Shown: piece after piece, positions 8,549-16,834 of the stretch
Position numbering within the stretch: position 1 is the stretch's first letter
Layout: every line of letters begins with the position of its first letter
Source of the DNA: Nocardia ninae NBRC 108245
GTDB lineage: Bacteria > Actinomycetota > Actinomycetes > Mycobacteriales > Mycobacteriaceae
Assembly: GCF_007990755.1 (NCBI RefSeq)
Contig: NZ_BJXA01000034.1
Coordinates: 24,799-88,798 of the forward strand
DNA length: 64,000 nt
Direction of reading: 5' to 3'
The notes under the pieces: generated by a model
What the model saw: only the letters and a program-made list of their open reading frames with translations
Told to the model about the DNA's origin: nothing
Database searches by the model: none
Translations under genes and position numbers: made by a program

Positions 8549-9597
8549 CGTTGCTCCTGGGACAGCGTGAAGATTTCGGTGGCGTGCGCCGCGGGGTCGC
8601 CCGGCCGCAGGTACAGCCGGCCGCGACCCGGACAGAGCACGACGGCGGCGACGGTGCGCTCGCGACGGATATCGCCGTTGTCCGTGACGTTGATCGGCGG
8701 CGCGGACAGCACGGCGAAATGGTCCTCCGGATCGGCGGGCACGGTGGCGAGCCGGCTCCGGCACTGCTCGAGCCTGCGGACCGACGAATTGCGGGCGAAC
8801 ACGTTGATCTCGTCCCGGGGTGCGAGGTCGGGATGCAGGAAATGATTGGTGTGCGCGGTATTCAGGCTGTACTCGACCCGGAAATCCGAGTCGAGCACCT
8901 CGACATAGGCGGCAGTGTCCTTGTCGCACAAGACGATGTTGCGCGAACTCGCCAGCGGCAGCTTCCGCAACACGCGCACCGCTTCCTCGACGGTGCCCGC
9001 GTTGTCGAGTAGATGCCGGATGGCGAGGTAGGGCGGCACACCCGGATGCCACTGGCCGCCCAGCACGAGATTCAACCCGACCGCGAGCCCGTCGCTGTTG
9101 AGGCCGAGGTAGCCGAGCAGTCCGCCGAAACTGAGCACGAGAACGCGCCGGGACGTCCCGGCACGCACGATCTCCAGCACACTGATCTGATCGTCCAGAT
9201 TGCCATTGAGATCAACGGTCTGTGCCAGCACGGGTTCGGCACCGGCCAGTGCGTACGTGGTGCAGTCTCCGGCGGTCGGAATTTTCTGGTAGCCGAGGAT
9301 TTCACGGCGTAGTTGCAGCAACGCGGCCTCGTACGGGTCGATATTCGCCCCGGTGGCGAGACCGCGGATCTCTTCGGCCAGATCCGGTGTCGCAGCGGTG
9401 ATCTCGGCCAGATAGGCGTCGATCGTCGGCCGTAACTCCGCGAGTGACACCGGCTCGGGCAGGATCCGGTTCAACCGGCATAGTCCGTCGTCCAGGAAGG
9501 CCCGCAGGTCGGCGGCTCTGGCCTGGCCGTGCTGATAGCCGAGGGCGAAGGAATCCCCCTCGGCTCGGACGAACGGAGTCCGCAGGACCGCGCTCAT
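8545..9597 (-). CDS. C45-family N-terminal-nucleophile acyltransferase/amidohydrolase
   Basis: 350 residues resembling the acyl-CoA:6-aminopenicillanate acyltransferase family (peptidase C45). These precursors self-cleave before a Cys that becomes the nucleophile; here the site is TAGDCTTYALAG, giving Cys112. Downstream strands (LVLSFGGLLGYLGLNSDGLAVGLN is the kind of core expected) match the alpha-beta-beta-alpha Ntn fold. It overlaps the GNAT and ACAD genes by ATGA. Being next to an N-acyltransferase and a dehydrogenase, it plausibly removes the N-acyl group after oxidation, or transfers it elsewhere. The role is inferred. Confidence 0.85.
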   Translation of the reverse strand: MSAVLRTPFVRAEGDSFALGYQHGQARAADLRAFLDDGLCRLNRILPEPVSLAELRPTIDAYLAEITAATPDLAEEIRGLATGANIDPYEAALLQLRREILGYQKIPTAGDCTTYALAGAEPVLAQTVDLNGNLDDQISVLEIVRAGTSRRVLVLSFGGLLGYLGLNSDGLAVGLNLVLGGQWHPGVPPYLAIRHLLDNAGTVEEAVRVLRKLPLASSRNIVLCDKDTAAYVEVLDSDFRVEYSLNTAHTNHFLHPDLAPRDEINVFARNSSVRRLEQCRSRLATVPADPEDHFAVLSAPPINVTDNGDIRRERTVAAVVLCPGRGRLYLRPGDPAAHATEIFTLSQEQR

Positions 9598-10208
9598 TCG
9601 ACGGCGCCCGCCAACTGCACTTTCGGATATGCCGCCAATTTGCTTTTGACGCCGGGCCATTCGCCGCGCAGCACGCTGTAGAAGATGGCGTCCCGGCGAC
9701 GGCCGCCGGGCATCGGATTGAAGCTGCGCAGTACACCCTCCTCGACCGCTCCGATATTGCGCAGGCCCCGGCGCGCCTGCTCGTTGAGCACGTCGGTCTT
9801 GAACTCCACCCGTTCCGCGCCGAGCCGTTCGAAGGCGTGTTCCAGCAGTAGGTATTTCGCCCACCGGTTGAGCCCGCTGCCGCGGAAGTCCCGTCCGAGC
9901 CAGGACCAGCCGATCTCGAGCCTGCCGTCCCGCTCGGCCATGTTCCCGTAGCTCATGCTGCCCGCGGCCCGGCCGCTGGCCTTGTCCATGATGTAGAAGA
10001 CCACCCGGCGCCCGGCCAGCTGATCATCCAGTGCCGCATCGAAAAACGCGTCGAAGTCGGCTTCGGACTCCACCAGCGAGACGAAATACCGCCAGATATC
10101 CGGATCGAGCGCGATCGCGCACAAGGCCGCCCGGTCCGTCGGCTCGATCGGCCGGAGCAGGACATGGTCGTTCTCCAGCCGCGCGGGCGCCAGCTCAGCC
10201 CATCCCAT
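9594..10208 (-). CDS. GNAT N-acyltransferase (RimJ/RimL type)
   Basis: 204 residues with the GNAT motif A region (GRDFRGSGLNRWAKYLLLEHA, an R-x-x-G-x-G/A-like loop) and the LNEQARRGLRNIGA segment that is typical of RimJ/RimL acetyltransferases. I use ATG 10208, one base after the ACP stop; GTG 10220 is an alternative inside the ACP gene. In the triacsin pathway a GNAT protein encoded beside the HAA-loading ligase and ACP N-succinylates the carrier-bound hydrazine. The same gene order here suggests an equivalent acylation. The acyl donor is not evident. Confidence 0.88.
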   Translation of the reverse strand: MGWAELAPARLENDHVLLRPIEPTDRAALCAIALDPDIWRYFVSLVESEADFDAFFDAALDDQLAGRRVVFYIMDKASGRAAGSMSYGNMAERDGRLEIGWSWLGRDFRGSGLNRWAKYLLLEHAFERLGAERVEFKTDVLNEQARRGLRNIGAVEEGVLRSFNPMPGGRRRDAIFYSVLRGEWPGVKSKLAAYPKVQLAGAVE

Positions 10209-10209
10209 G

Positions 10210-10470
10210 TCAGACCGCACTTTCGGAGTGCCGGGACAGCGCGGCCGTCACATCGCGCAGGGTACGCATGGCAGCCACGTCCTCCTCGGTGAAGCTCGCC
10301 AGCGAGATGCCCGTGTCGTCGCAGACCGCGGTCAGGAACAGGACCTTGTTCAGCGAGGTGAGGCCGTAGTCGTCGACCATGTCGAGGTCCGGATCGAGTT
10401 CACCGGGTGCGTTGTTCGACGCGATCACCTTCCGGAAGTTGTCGTGCACGGCCTTTTCCAGATCAGGCAT
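10210..10470 (-). CDS. Stand-alone acyl carrier protein
   Basis: 86 residues of acidic, helical ACP sequence. The phosphopantetheine site is DYGLTSLNKVLF, with Ser39 as the expected attachment residue. It begins inside the end of the ligase gene (8-nt overlap) and ends 1 nt before the GNAT gene. The tight pairing with the ligase says it is the carrier loaded with the adenylated acid, here most likely hydrazinoacetate. It is separate from the ACP at the C-terminus of the PKS, so the chain must be handed from this ACP to the PKS ketosynthase. Confidence 0.9.
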   Translation of the reverse strand: MPDLEKAVHDNFRKVIASNNAPGELDPDLDMVDDYGLTSLNKVLFLTAVCDDTGISLASFTEEDVAAMRTLRDVTAALSRHSESAV

Positions 10471-11950
10471 GTGTTCTTCCTTTCTCGCCGATTTCCCGTC
10501 GATACTGTTCGAGGATCTGCCGACGTTTCGGTTTGTATTGCGAACTGAGCAGCCCGTTTTCGATGCTGAACCGGGGCTCGGCGATCACCACTCTGGCGAT
10601 GCGCTCATCGCGTTCGAGCTCCTGATTGGTTCGTTCGAGGTGTTCGGTGATCGCCGCTGTATCGGCGGGTTCGCTGGTCGGCGAGACGACCGCGACGAGT
10701 TGGGTCTGCGTCGGGCAGAACAGCACGCAGTGCTCGATCGCCGCACTCGCGGCCATACGCTCCTCGATCGGCCGGACGATGACCTTCTTGCCGTTCGCCA
10801 ATACGATCACGTCGTCGGCGCGACCCTGGATATACAGAAAGCCATCGTCGTCCAGGTAACCGATATCGCCGGTCCGGACCGTGCCGTCCGCGGCGAACGC
10901 GCCCATCGAATGCGCGGTCGCGCCGTACTCGTACCGCCGCGCCACCGGGAAAGCGCTGCGCACACTGATGGCTCCGTCGGCGTCGAACAGCACCTCTTTG
11001 CCGGGCACGACGCGTCCGACGCTGCCTTCCTTGCTCGCGCCCGGATAGTTCTTGGCGACAATGCAGGTCTCGTTCATGCCGTAGCCCTCGTAGATGGGCA
11101 GGCCCAGGTTCGTGAAGAAACGCAGCATGTCCGGGCCGGCCGGCGCGGAACCGGTCCACAGGTACCGGATTCGATCGCCGAACATCTCCTTGGCCGCCAC
11201 CTGCGGATCGGTCTGTGCCGCCAGATGCCGTTTCACGGTCTCGTAGAAGCCCGGCACTCCCATCACTACGGTGGGTCGCACCTGTCGCATTACCGTGAAC
11301 GCCGCTTCGTAGGTGCTGACCGTGACGTCGTGGCCGAAACACAGCGCCGAGTAGATCCAGTACCGCTGCTGCAACAGAGCCAGTGGCAGGAACACGAACA
11401 GGTGGTCGCCGGGGCCGTGCGCGAACATTGCTTGGACGGCGCGCAGTGAGCTGTCGATGCTACCGACGCTGGCCGCCAAGCCTTTCGGCACGCCGGTGCT
11501 GCCTGAGGTGAACTTGAGGGTCGTCGCCTCTTCGCTGTAGTACCGGACCTCGGGCAGGGGGTCGGCCGGTTGTTCGGCGAGCACGCGCGCCTCGCTGATC
11601 GGCCGGACACCGGCGGCGGTGGACGGCTGATCGGTGAACAGCAGTTTCAGGTCGTAGCGGGCGAGCAGCGCCTCGTCGGGCTCGAACTTGCCGGGCTCGA
11701 GCCCCGCGGTCACTGCTTTGCACCGCAGCGCGGCCAGATCGAGCAGCACCCATTCCAGGCAGTTCGCAGCGAGGATGCCGATCCGATCCCCTTGCCCCAC
11801 ACCCAATTCGCGGAGCCGAACCGCCAGGCGTTCGGCACCGGCAGCCAGTTCGCGCAGTTCGATAGATTCCGTCTTGCCCAGCCGCGCGAAGGTGGCGTGG
11901 TAGCCGGCCGGGGGCGGCGTCGCGACGATCTGGTTGATCACCGAATCCAT
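10463..11950 (-). CDS. AMP-dependent acyl ligase, proposed to load hydrazinoacetate on the ACP
   Basis: 495-residue ANL-superfamily enzyme. The ATP-binding loop is LKFTSGSTGVPKG, followed by GYGMNE, RTGDIGYLDDDG and GRADDVIVLANGKK. The C-terminal hinge and a basic tail (YKPKRRQI) resemble fatty acyl ligases. It starts at ATG 11950, overlapping the stop of the cupin-MetRS gene (TGATG), and runs 8 nt into the ACP gene. In triacsin biosynthesis a ligase in this position adenylates hydrazinoacetic acid and transfers it to the partner ACP. Same role inferred here from gene order; the substrate pocket was not analysed. Confidence 0.88.
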   Translation of the reverse strand: MDSVINQIVATPPPAGYHATFARLGKTESIELRELAAGAERLAVRLRELGVGQGDRIGILAANCLEWVLLDLAALRCKAVTAGLEPGKFEPDEALLARYDLKLLFTDQPSTAAGVRPISEARVLAEQPADPLPEVRYYSEEATTLKFTSGSTGVPKGLAASVGSIDSSLRAVQAMFAHGPGDHLFVFLPLALLQQRYWIYSALCFGHDVTVSTYEAAFTVMRQVRPTVVMGVPGFYETVKRHLAAQTDPQVAAKEMFGDRIRYLWTGSAPAGPDMLRFFTNLGLPIYEGYGMNETCIVAKNYPGASKEGSVGRVVPGKEVLFDADGAISVRSAFPVARRYEYGATAHSMGAFAADGTVRTGDIGYLDDDGFLYIQGRADDVIVLANGKKVIVRPIEERMAASAAIEHCVLFCPTQTQLVAVVSPTSEPADTAAITEHLERTNQELERDERIARVVIAEPRFSIENGLLSSQYKPKRRQILEQYRREIGEKGRTHA

Positions 11951-13965
11951 CAAGCGCTCCCCACCCCGACCGGCTCCGCGGCCTCGACCGATGGTTCGGC
12001 GAAGAACTCGCGCACCAGGTCGACCCGGGTTCCGGCAGGCACGAGTTCCACGGTGTGCGGCCATTCGTTCGGGCGCTCCTCGCCGAGGGCTGCGCCGAGC
12101 CGCCCGGCGAACCGGGGCAGCAGCGGTGTGGCGCAGTGGGCGAGCAACCGGGCTGCGGCGAGTTCTAGCGCCACTGCGGTGCGGGCCTCGTCGTGCCACT
12201 CCTCGGCCGTTGCCACGGCGCTTTCCTGGTCGACGAATCGGCGTGTGTCGGTGACGATTCCGTGCAGCTCTGCGGCCGCGACCTCGAGCGAGAACCCGTC
12301 CGGCCCGAGAGCGGCGGTCACCGCGGACAGTCGCGCGCCCAGCCGACCGAGGAATGCCGTGTGCTCCGGGGTCCAGATGCCGGCGTCCGGGGCGTGGCCG
12401 CCGTATCGCGTCTGGATGCGGTGTCCCAGGTCGTTGAGCCACTGCTGCCAGGTACCGATCAGTTCGTCGCGTACTGCGGCCGTATAGCTTTCGCGAGTGA
12501 AGTTGGTGCGCCTCGACTCCGGCCGCGTCCGGGACAGGAAATAGCGCACCCCGTCCACGCTGTCCGGCGTCAGGATTTCCTTGCCCCAGACGGCATGCCG
12601 TCGGCTGGTGGAGAATTTGCCGCCGTCCAGGAGATAGAACTCGTTGACGTGGTAGTCGATATCCGGCTGCCAGTCGGGGAAGGCCAGCCGGTACAGCACG
12701 GGATACAGGATCGAGTGGTAGAAGCTGTTGTCGTAGCCGAAGAAGTGCACGATCTTCCAGTCCTGCTCGGGCTCGTCCGCCCGCCAGTTCCGGCCGAGGC
12801 GACGGCCCAGCGCCGAAATGCTGTGCAGGAAGCCGTAAGACATCTCCGGCCAGACCCAGATGACCTGCCTCTCCACGTCGGGCTCGGCGGGCGGCACACC
12901 CCAGTTCGCGGGGTGGGTCATTGCCACGTCGAGTCGTGGGCGAGCGAACAATCGGCCGGCCAGTTCGCGCAGCCGCGCCGGAACGCGGCCCAACCGGTGA
13001 TGTGCCGCGAGTTCGGTGGCGAACTCGTGCAGCGGAAGGGTGAACCTGGTGATCGTGTCGATTCGCGGGGTCTCCTGCGAGAGCTTCGACTGCGGATCGG
13101 CCAGATCGACACAGGAATTGGGCTCGCCGCAGCCCTCGCAGATATTTCCGCCGGTTACGGCGCCGCAGCCGGGGCAGCCGCCCGTCACGTCGGCCTCGTA
13201 CAGGTAGTCGCGCGTCGTGGCGTCGAAGAGCGCTTTACCTTCTTGCGGCGCAATGGATCCCGACTTCACGAGGCGGGAGAAGTACGCCTGCAATCCGGCG
13301 CGGTAGGTGGGCTCCCTGTCGGTCACCGTGTACTGGTCGGGCTCGATGTCCATCAGCCGCAGCGTTTCGGCGATCTCGGCGCTGTAGTACGCCGCCGTCG
13401 CGGCGGGGTCCTTGCCCTCGCGCCTGGACCGTTCGACCACGTAGCTCTGATAGTCGTCGCTGCCGGTGAGGTGCCAGGCCTGCGCACCGTTCATCCGCTG
13501 GAATCGGACGAAGACATCCGCCCCCAGATACGGGCCGGACAGATGCCCGAGATGCAGATCCCCATTGGGAGTCGGCGGCGTCGAGAACACGAAGATCGGC
13601 CGCTCGCCGAAACGCCGCCGGTCGCTGCGTCCGGTCGCCGCGCGGGCGGCTCGGCTCGGATCGCGCCAGTACAGGTCGAAGAACACCAGCTCGGTGGACC
13701 CGGTGTTCTCGACGACGTGCGTCTCGAACGGATCGAACAGCACGGCCATGCCCGGGGCGACGGGATGCCGCCCGCCGTCCACTATGACGTCGCCGTGCCC
13801 GCTGACCACCAGGAACAGCTCGGTCTCGTCGTGCTGGTGCGGATCGGACCGGCTACCGGCCGGGACCCGGGCCCAGCCTGCGCCGAAGCCGAATCCGTCG
13901 ATCGAACTCATGTCGATGCCGAATGCGGAGTGCAGTTCGGCCGTGTCGAAACGATTGATGATCAC
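11950..13965 (-). CDS. Cupin-MetRS fusion: hydrazine (N-N bond) forming synthetase
   Basis: 671 residues in two parts. Residues 1-105 are a cupin with metal ligands in PHQHDETEL (His43, His45, Glu49) and ETHVVEN (His83). Residues about 120-671 are a methionyl-tRNA-synthetase-like domain: class I HIGH motif as HLGH (138-141), a zinc knuckle with two CxxC pairs (CPGC and CEGC), a KMSKS-like KFSTSR near 450 and a helical anticodon-domain-like C-terminus. This exact fusion defines Spb40 (s56-p1) and Tri28 (triacsin), which use ATP to couple N6-hydroxylysine with glycine into an N-N bond. Start GTG 13965 overlaps the upstream stop as GTGA. The neighbouring lysine hydroxylase and oxidase make the same assignment very likely here. 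It is not a housekeeping tRNA synthetase. Confidence 0.93.
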   Translation of the reverse strand: MIINRFDTAELHSAFGIDMSSIDGFGFGAGWARVPAGSRSDPHQHDETELFLVVSGHGDVIVDGGRHPVAPGMAVLFDPFETHVVENTGSTELVFFDLYWRDPSRAARAATGRSDRRRFGERPIFVFSTPPTPNGDLHLGHLSGPYLGADVFVRFQRMNGAQAWHLTGSDDYQSYVVERSRREGKDPAATAAYYSAEIAETLRLMDIEPDQYTVTDREPTYRAGLQAYFSRLVKSGSIAPQEGKALFDATTRDYLYEADVTGGCPGCGAVTGGNICEGCGEPNSCVDLADPQSKLSQETPRIDTITRFTLPLHEFATELAAHHRLGRVPARLRELAGRLFARPRLDVAMTHPANWGVPPAEPDVERQVIWVWPEMSYGFLHSISALGRRLGRNWRADEPEQDWKIVHFFGYDNSFYHSILYPVLYRLAFPDWQPDIDYHVNEFYLLDGGKFSTSRRHAVWGKEILTPDSVDGVRYFLSRTRPESRRTNFTRESYTAAVRDELIGTWQQWLNDLGHRIQTRYGGHAPDAGIWTPEHTAFLGRLGARLSAVTAALGPDGFSLEVAAAELHGIVTDTRRFVDQESAVATAEEWHDEARTAVALELAAARLLAHCATPLLPRFAGRLGAALGEERPNEWPHTVELVPAGTRVDLVREFFAEPSVEAAEPVGVGSA

Positions 13966-15038
13966 GCGGGACTCATCTCCTTCGGTGGCTGAGTTGTCTC
14001 CCCGTCCAGTTGCAGCAGGCCGACGGCCTCGGCCGCGATCGCCGGGGCGAGCCGGTAGCCCGAACCGTTGGCGGCACCGGCGAAGATCACCCGTCCGGCC
14101 GGGTCGAGCGTGCGCACCTGTGGCTCCCGATCGGCGCTGTAGGCGTCGCAGAACACGCGGCCGCCTGCGGCGCGTTCGGCCAGTGCGGGTGAGTACCGGT
14201 GCAGCAGGGGCAGGGCCGCGTCGAGAACTTTTTCGTCGAGCCCGTCGGACACGGTGTCGGGGTCGACATCCCACTCCTGGTGGGTGTAGCTGAACAACCA
14301 GTGCCTGCTGTGGCGCAGCGGCAGCAGGAAGGCGTCTTCGTCCTGGAACACGATGACGCCGTCGTCGCGCCTCGGCTCCTGTTCGATGTGGATCGCGGCG
14401 ACCTTCTTGACGCGCGCGTGCAGGGGGGCGACGAGGTCGCGCCATGCTGGATCGGCCAGCCAGGGGCCGGGGGCCAGCACCACGCGTCCGGCCGTGCATG
14501 TCTTGCCGGTGCTGAGCCGGATCAGCACCTCGGAGCCCGCGTCTTCGACGGCGGTGACGCGCACGCCTTCCCGGAAGGTGACGTGCGGACGCAGTTCGCG
14601 GGCCACCGCCTGCGCGACCGCGGGTACGTCGGCGTAGTGGCATCCGTTGCCGTGCCAGGCGCGGGCGCCCTGAGTCAACCGGATGTCCGCGGGCACCGCT
14701 TCCGTCGGTGTCAGTGCGGCACGGTCGAGATAGACCTCATTCAGTTGGGCAGCGGTCGCTGTCGCCACCACGGTCATGCCGAGCGAATGTATCGGCAGGG
14801 CAGGATGTTTCGCGGCGAGGTCTTCGTAGAAATCGTGGCTGTACGCGGTCATCTGCCGCACTCGGTCGGTTGCGCCGCGCGGGAAATGCAGACCTGCGGA
14901 GCGTCTGCTGGCCCCGGTGCCGATCCCATCCCGGTCGAACACCACGACGGGGGTATCGGGGGCGCGTGAAATCACCTCGCGCGCAACGAGACAACCGACG
15001 ATGCCCGCGCCCACGACGGCGACGGTGTTGTTCGTCAT
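13962..15038 (-). CDS. FAD-dependent glycine/D-amino-acid-oxidase-like enzyme releasing hydrazinoacetate
   Basis: 358 residues of the DAO/DadA fold. The dinucleotide site is VAVVGAGIVGCLVAREV at the N-terminus, an acidic FDRDGIGTGAS follows and the C-terminal FAD segment is GAANGSGYRLAPAIAAEA. ATG 15038 overlaps the stop of the lysine hydroxylase (ATGA). In s56-p1, Spb39 of this family oxidatively cleaves the N6-(carboxymethylamino)lysine made by the cupin-MetRS enzyme, giving hydrazinoacetic acid and 2-aminoadipate semialdehyde. Position directly between hydroxylase and synthetase supports the same step. Confidence 0.9.
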   Translation of the reverse strand: MTNNTVAVVGAGIVGCLVAREVISRAPDTPVVVFDRDGIGTGASRRSAGLHFPRGATDRVRQMTAYSHDFYEDLAAKHPALPIHSLGMTVVATATAAQLNEVYLDRAALTPTEAVPADIRLTQGARAWHGNGCHYADVPAVAQAVARELRPHVTFREGVRVTAVEDAGSEVLIRLSTGKTCTAGRVVLAPGPWLADPAWRDLVAPLHARVKKVAAIHIEQEPRRDDGVIVFQDEDAFLLPLRHSRHWLFSYTHQEWDVDPDTVSDGLDEKVLDAALPLLHRYSPALAERAAGGRVFCDAYSADREPQVRTLDPAGRVIFAGAANGSGYRLAPAIAAEAVGLLQLDGETTQPPKEMSPA

Positions 15039-16354
15039 CGCTCTACGCTCCGGTCGTCGGGAGCCTTGGCCGACCATTCGAGAAACGAATCGTGCGGGTC
15101 GTCGGAGCGGATGCCGCGCAGGCGATCGGCTATCCGTTTGCTGCGCCAGGCGACGAGGCTCAGATTGGCGTCGGCCAGGCCGCGCTGTCGGCGGGCGCCG
15201 TTCTGCAGGAAAATGTTTCGGTCGGCGGGGCCGTCCCAGCACACGGCGAAATCCGAGTCGATTTTGTATTCGTCGCGGTCGCGCTCCAGCCGGTCCGCGA
15301 CGGGGGACAGGAACTCCATGTCGTCGGCGTGGAAACCGGTCGCCCAGACGATCACATCCGCCTCGGCATGCTCGTCCACACCAGGTTGGTCGTTGTGCGT
15401 GAAGGTGATGTCCCAGCCCGAGTCGGGGTCGCCGGACACGCCCAGCACGTCGCGGTTCGGGTACAGGGCGACCAGATCGGTGGCACCGTCGACGAAGTGG
15501 TGCAGGTAGATGCGCTGGTAGATCTCGCGCAGCGTCGCCTCGGAGATGCCGTCGCTGGTCAGCACATGGGCGGCGTTGAGCACGTCCCGGGACGCGCCGG
15601 GTAAGCCGGCGAAGTACTCCGAGTAGCCCGGCATGTATAAGTCGTTCGTGAACGGCGAGTCGTCCAACGGAAAGTAGTTGCGGCGCCGGGATATCCAGCC
15701 GACCCGGCGCGGCAGTTCGCTGCGCGGACGGGAGATCAGCTCGAGAAATGCTTCCGCGCCGGACTGGCCGCCGCCGATCACCCACACTCGTCGTCCCGCG
15801 AGTCCGACTGCCTTGTCAGCGAATTCGCTGATATGGAACTGGGTCGGCCCGAGCAGTTTTTCGGCCACCGGCGGAACATAAGGTTTGCGGCCGACCCCGA
15901 TAACGACGTTGTCGGCCTTCACCGCGCGGTTGCCGGTGCGTAGCAGGAAGACGTCATCGAATTCTATGGAACGGACCTCTTCGCCGAAAATCAGGTTCTC
16001 GTTCTTCGAGCTGACCCATTCGAGGTAGTTTCGGAATTCGCTGCGCGGCACCGCATCGAATTGCGCGTTGAGATAGTGGTAGACCCGGCCCTGAGCATGG
16101 AGATAGGACAGGAAAGAGAAGCGGTTTGTCGGGTCGGAGAGGCTGACCAGGTCCTTGAGCATGGAGACCTGGAGCGAGGTGTTGGGGAGGAGTTGCCCGT
16201 CGTGCCAACGGAAGTCGCGCCGCTTCTCGAAGAAACAGTTCGACACGTCAGGCTGTTCGTACAGTAATGAGGCCAGGCTCAAGTTTGCTGGTCCGATACC
16301 GATTCCCACGCATCGGTAATGTTCACAATTGTCGGTGGGCGAGCTCCGGCTCAT
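15035..16354 (-). CDS. L-lysine N6-monooxygenase (flavin N-hydroxylase)
   Basis: 439 residues of the SidA/IucD/Spb38 class. An FAD site GIGIGPANLSLASLL is followed by the substrate-proximal LPNTSLQVSMLKDL segment, the NADPH site VIGGGQSGAEAFLEL, and the late ATGFH motif. Start ATG 16354 has an AGGAGG box 5 nt upstream. It is the first gene of the operon. The family makes N6-hydroxylysine or N5-hydroxyornithine for siderophores. No NRPS or siderophore synthetase is near, and a cupin-MetRS gene is two genes downstream, so hydroxylysine for N-N bond formation is the likely product. Confidence 0.9.
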   Translation of the reverse strand: MSRSSPTDNCEHYRCVGIGIGPANLSLASLLYEQPDVSNCFFEKRRDFRWHDGQLLPNTSLQVSMLKDLVSLSDPTNRFSFLSYLHAQGRVYHYLNAQFDAVPRSEFRNYLEWVSSKNENLIFGEEVRSIEFDDVFLLRTGNRAVKADNVVIGVGRKPYVPPVAEKLLGPTQFHISEFADKAVGLAGRRVWVIGGGQSGAEAFLELISRPRSELPRRVGWISRRRNYFPLDDSPFTNDLYMPGYSEYFAGLPGASRDVLNAAHVLTSDGISEATLREIYQRIYLHHFVDGATDLVALYPNRDVLGVSGDPDSGWDITFTHNDQPGVDEHAEADVIVWATGFHADDMEFLSPVADRLERDRDEYKIDSDFAVCWDGPADRNIFLQNGARRQRGLADANLSLVAWRSKRIADRLRGIRSDDPHDSFLEWSAKAPDDRSVER

Positions 16355-16834
16355 TACGCCTCCTGCCCCTCGGGGCCAGTCCCTCGGTGTGCATGCCGAG
16401 TGAATCGTCGGTTGCGAATTCGCAATACTCGCCCCCGTGGGCGGCTTTGCTGCATGAATAGAACCCCCGTCGATCAGCTGGAGCCCTGTTTACCACTTCA
16501 GAATCCGCGGTAATATCCTCGAACTCAACGCTAGCGGGTGGGGGAGGCGTGCACAAGAACGGTGAAAGTTTTTGCCGGAGTTCGGTGCAACGCTGACGAT
16601 GGCGGGTGTGATCGCCTAAGCGGTTGGCGCGGTAGGGGTTTGGGATACGGCGGCGAAGGCGTAATCTTAGGCTCGAGCAACGACCGATGGAAAGCTGTCG
16701 GGGCTGCTGGAGTCTCCTCTTGTGCTGGCGCTTGTGCCCGCTGCCGCGCTGGTGCCGGCCCGCGGAAGACTCTGCATGGCAGTGGTTTCGAAGCGCATGT
16801 GGGTTGATCGGCGGGGCTCGGCCGTCGAAGACTC
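16355..16834. promoter_or_regulatory. Leader/promoter region of the hydrazine operon
   Basis: A 480-bp stretch without a convincing gene, between the StrR-like regulator stop and the first operon gene. It must hold the promoter for the whole 15-kb operon because no later junction has room for one. I could not pick -35/-10 boxes with confidence. It contains the perfect palindrome listed separately. Short open frames here lack ribosome sites and coding bias. Confidence 0.6.
16412..16425. promoter_or_regulatory. 14-bp perfect palindrome, candidate operator
   Basis: TTGCGAATTCGCAA is a perfect 14-bp palindrome 58 bp upstream of the operon's first ATG. The spacing suits an operator for a dimeric regulator. 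It does not match the published StrR site layout (GTTCGA half-sites split by 11 bp), so either the StrR-like protein here reads another site or a different regulator binds. Confidence 0.5.

Noticed and set aside
11950-13965. Annotation as housekeeping methionyl-tRNA synthetase
   Set aside because: The N-terminal cupin, the variant KFSTSR loop and the operon with lysine hydroxylase and oxidase match hydrazine synthetases, not MetG.
15035-16354. Siderophore locus based on the lysine/ornithine N-hydroxylase
   Set aside because: No NIS or NRPS siderophore synthetase and no acyltransferase for hydroxamates; the cupin-MetRS partner explains the hydroxylase better. The IrtAB-like pair is 9 kb away and separately controlled.
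16538-16807. Plus-strand open frame of 89 residues in the operon leader
   Set aside because: No ribosome site, odd composition, opposite to the surrounding operon and no recognisable protein features.
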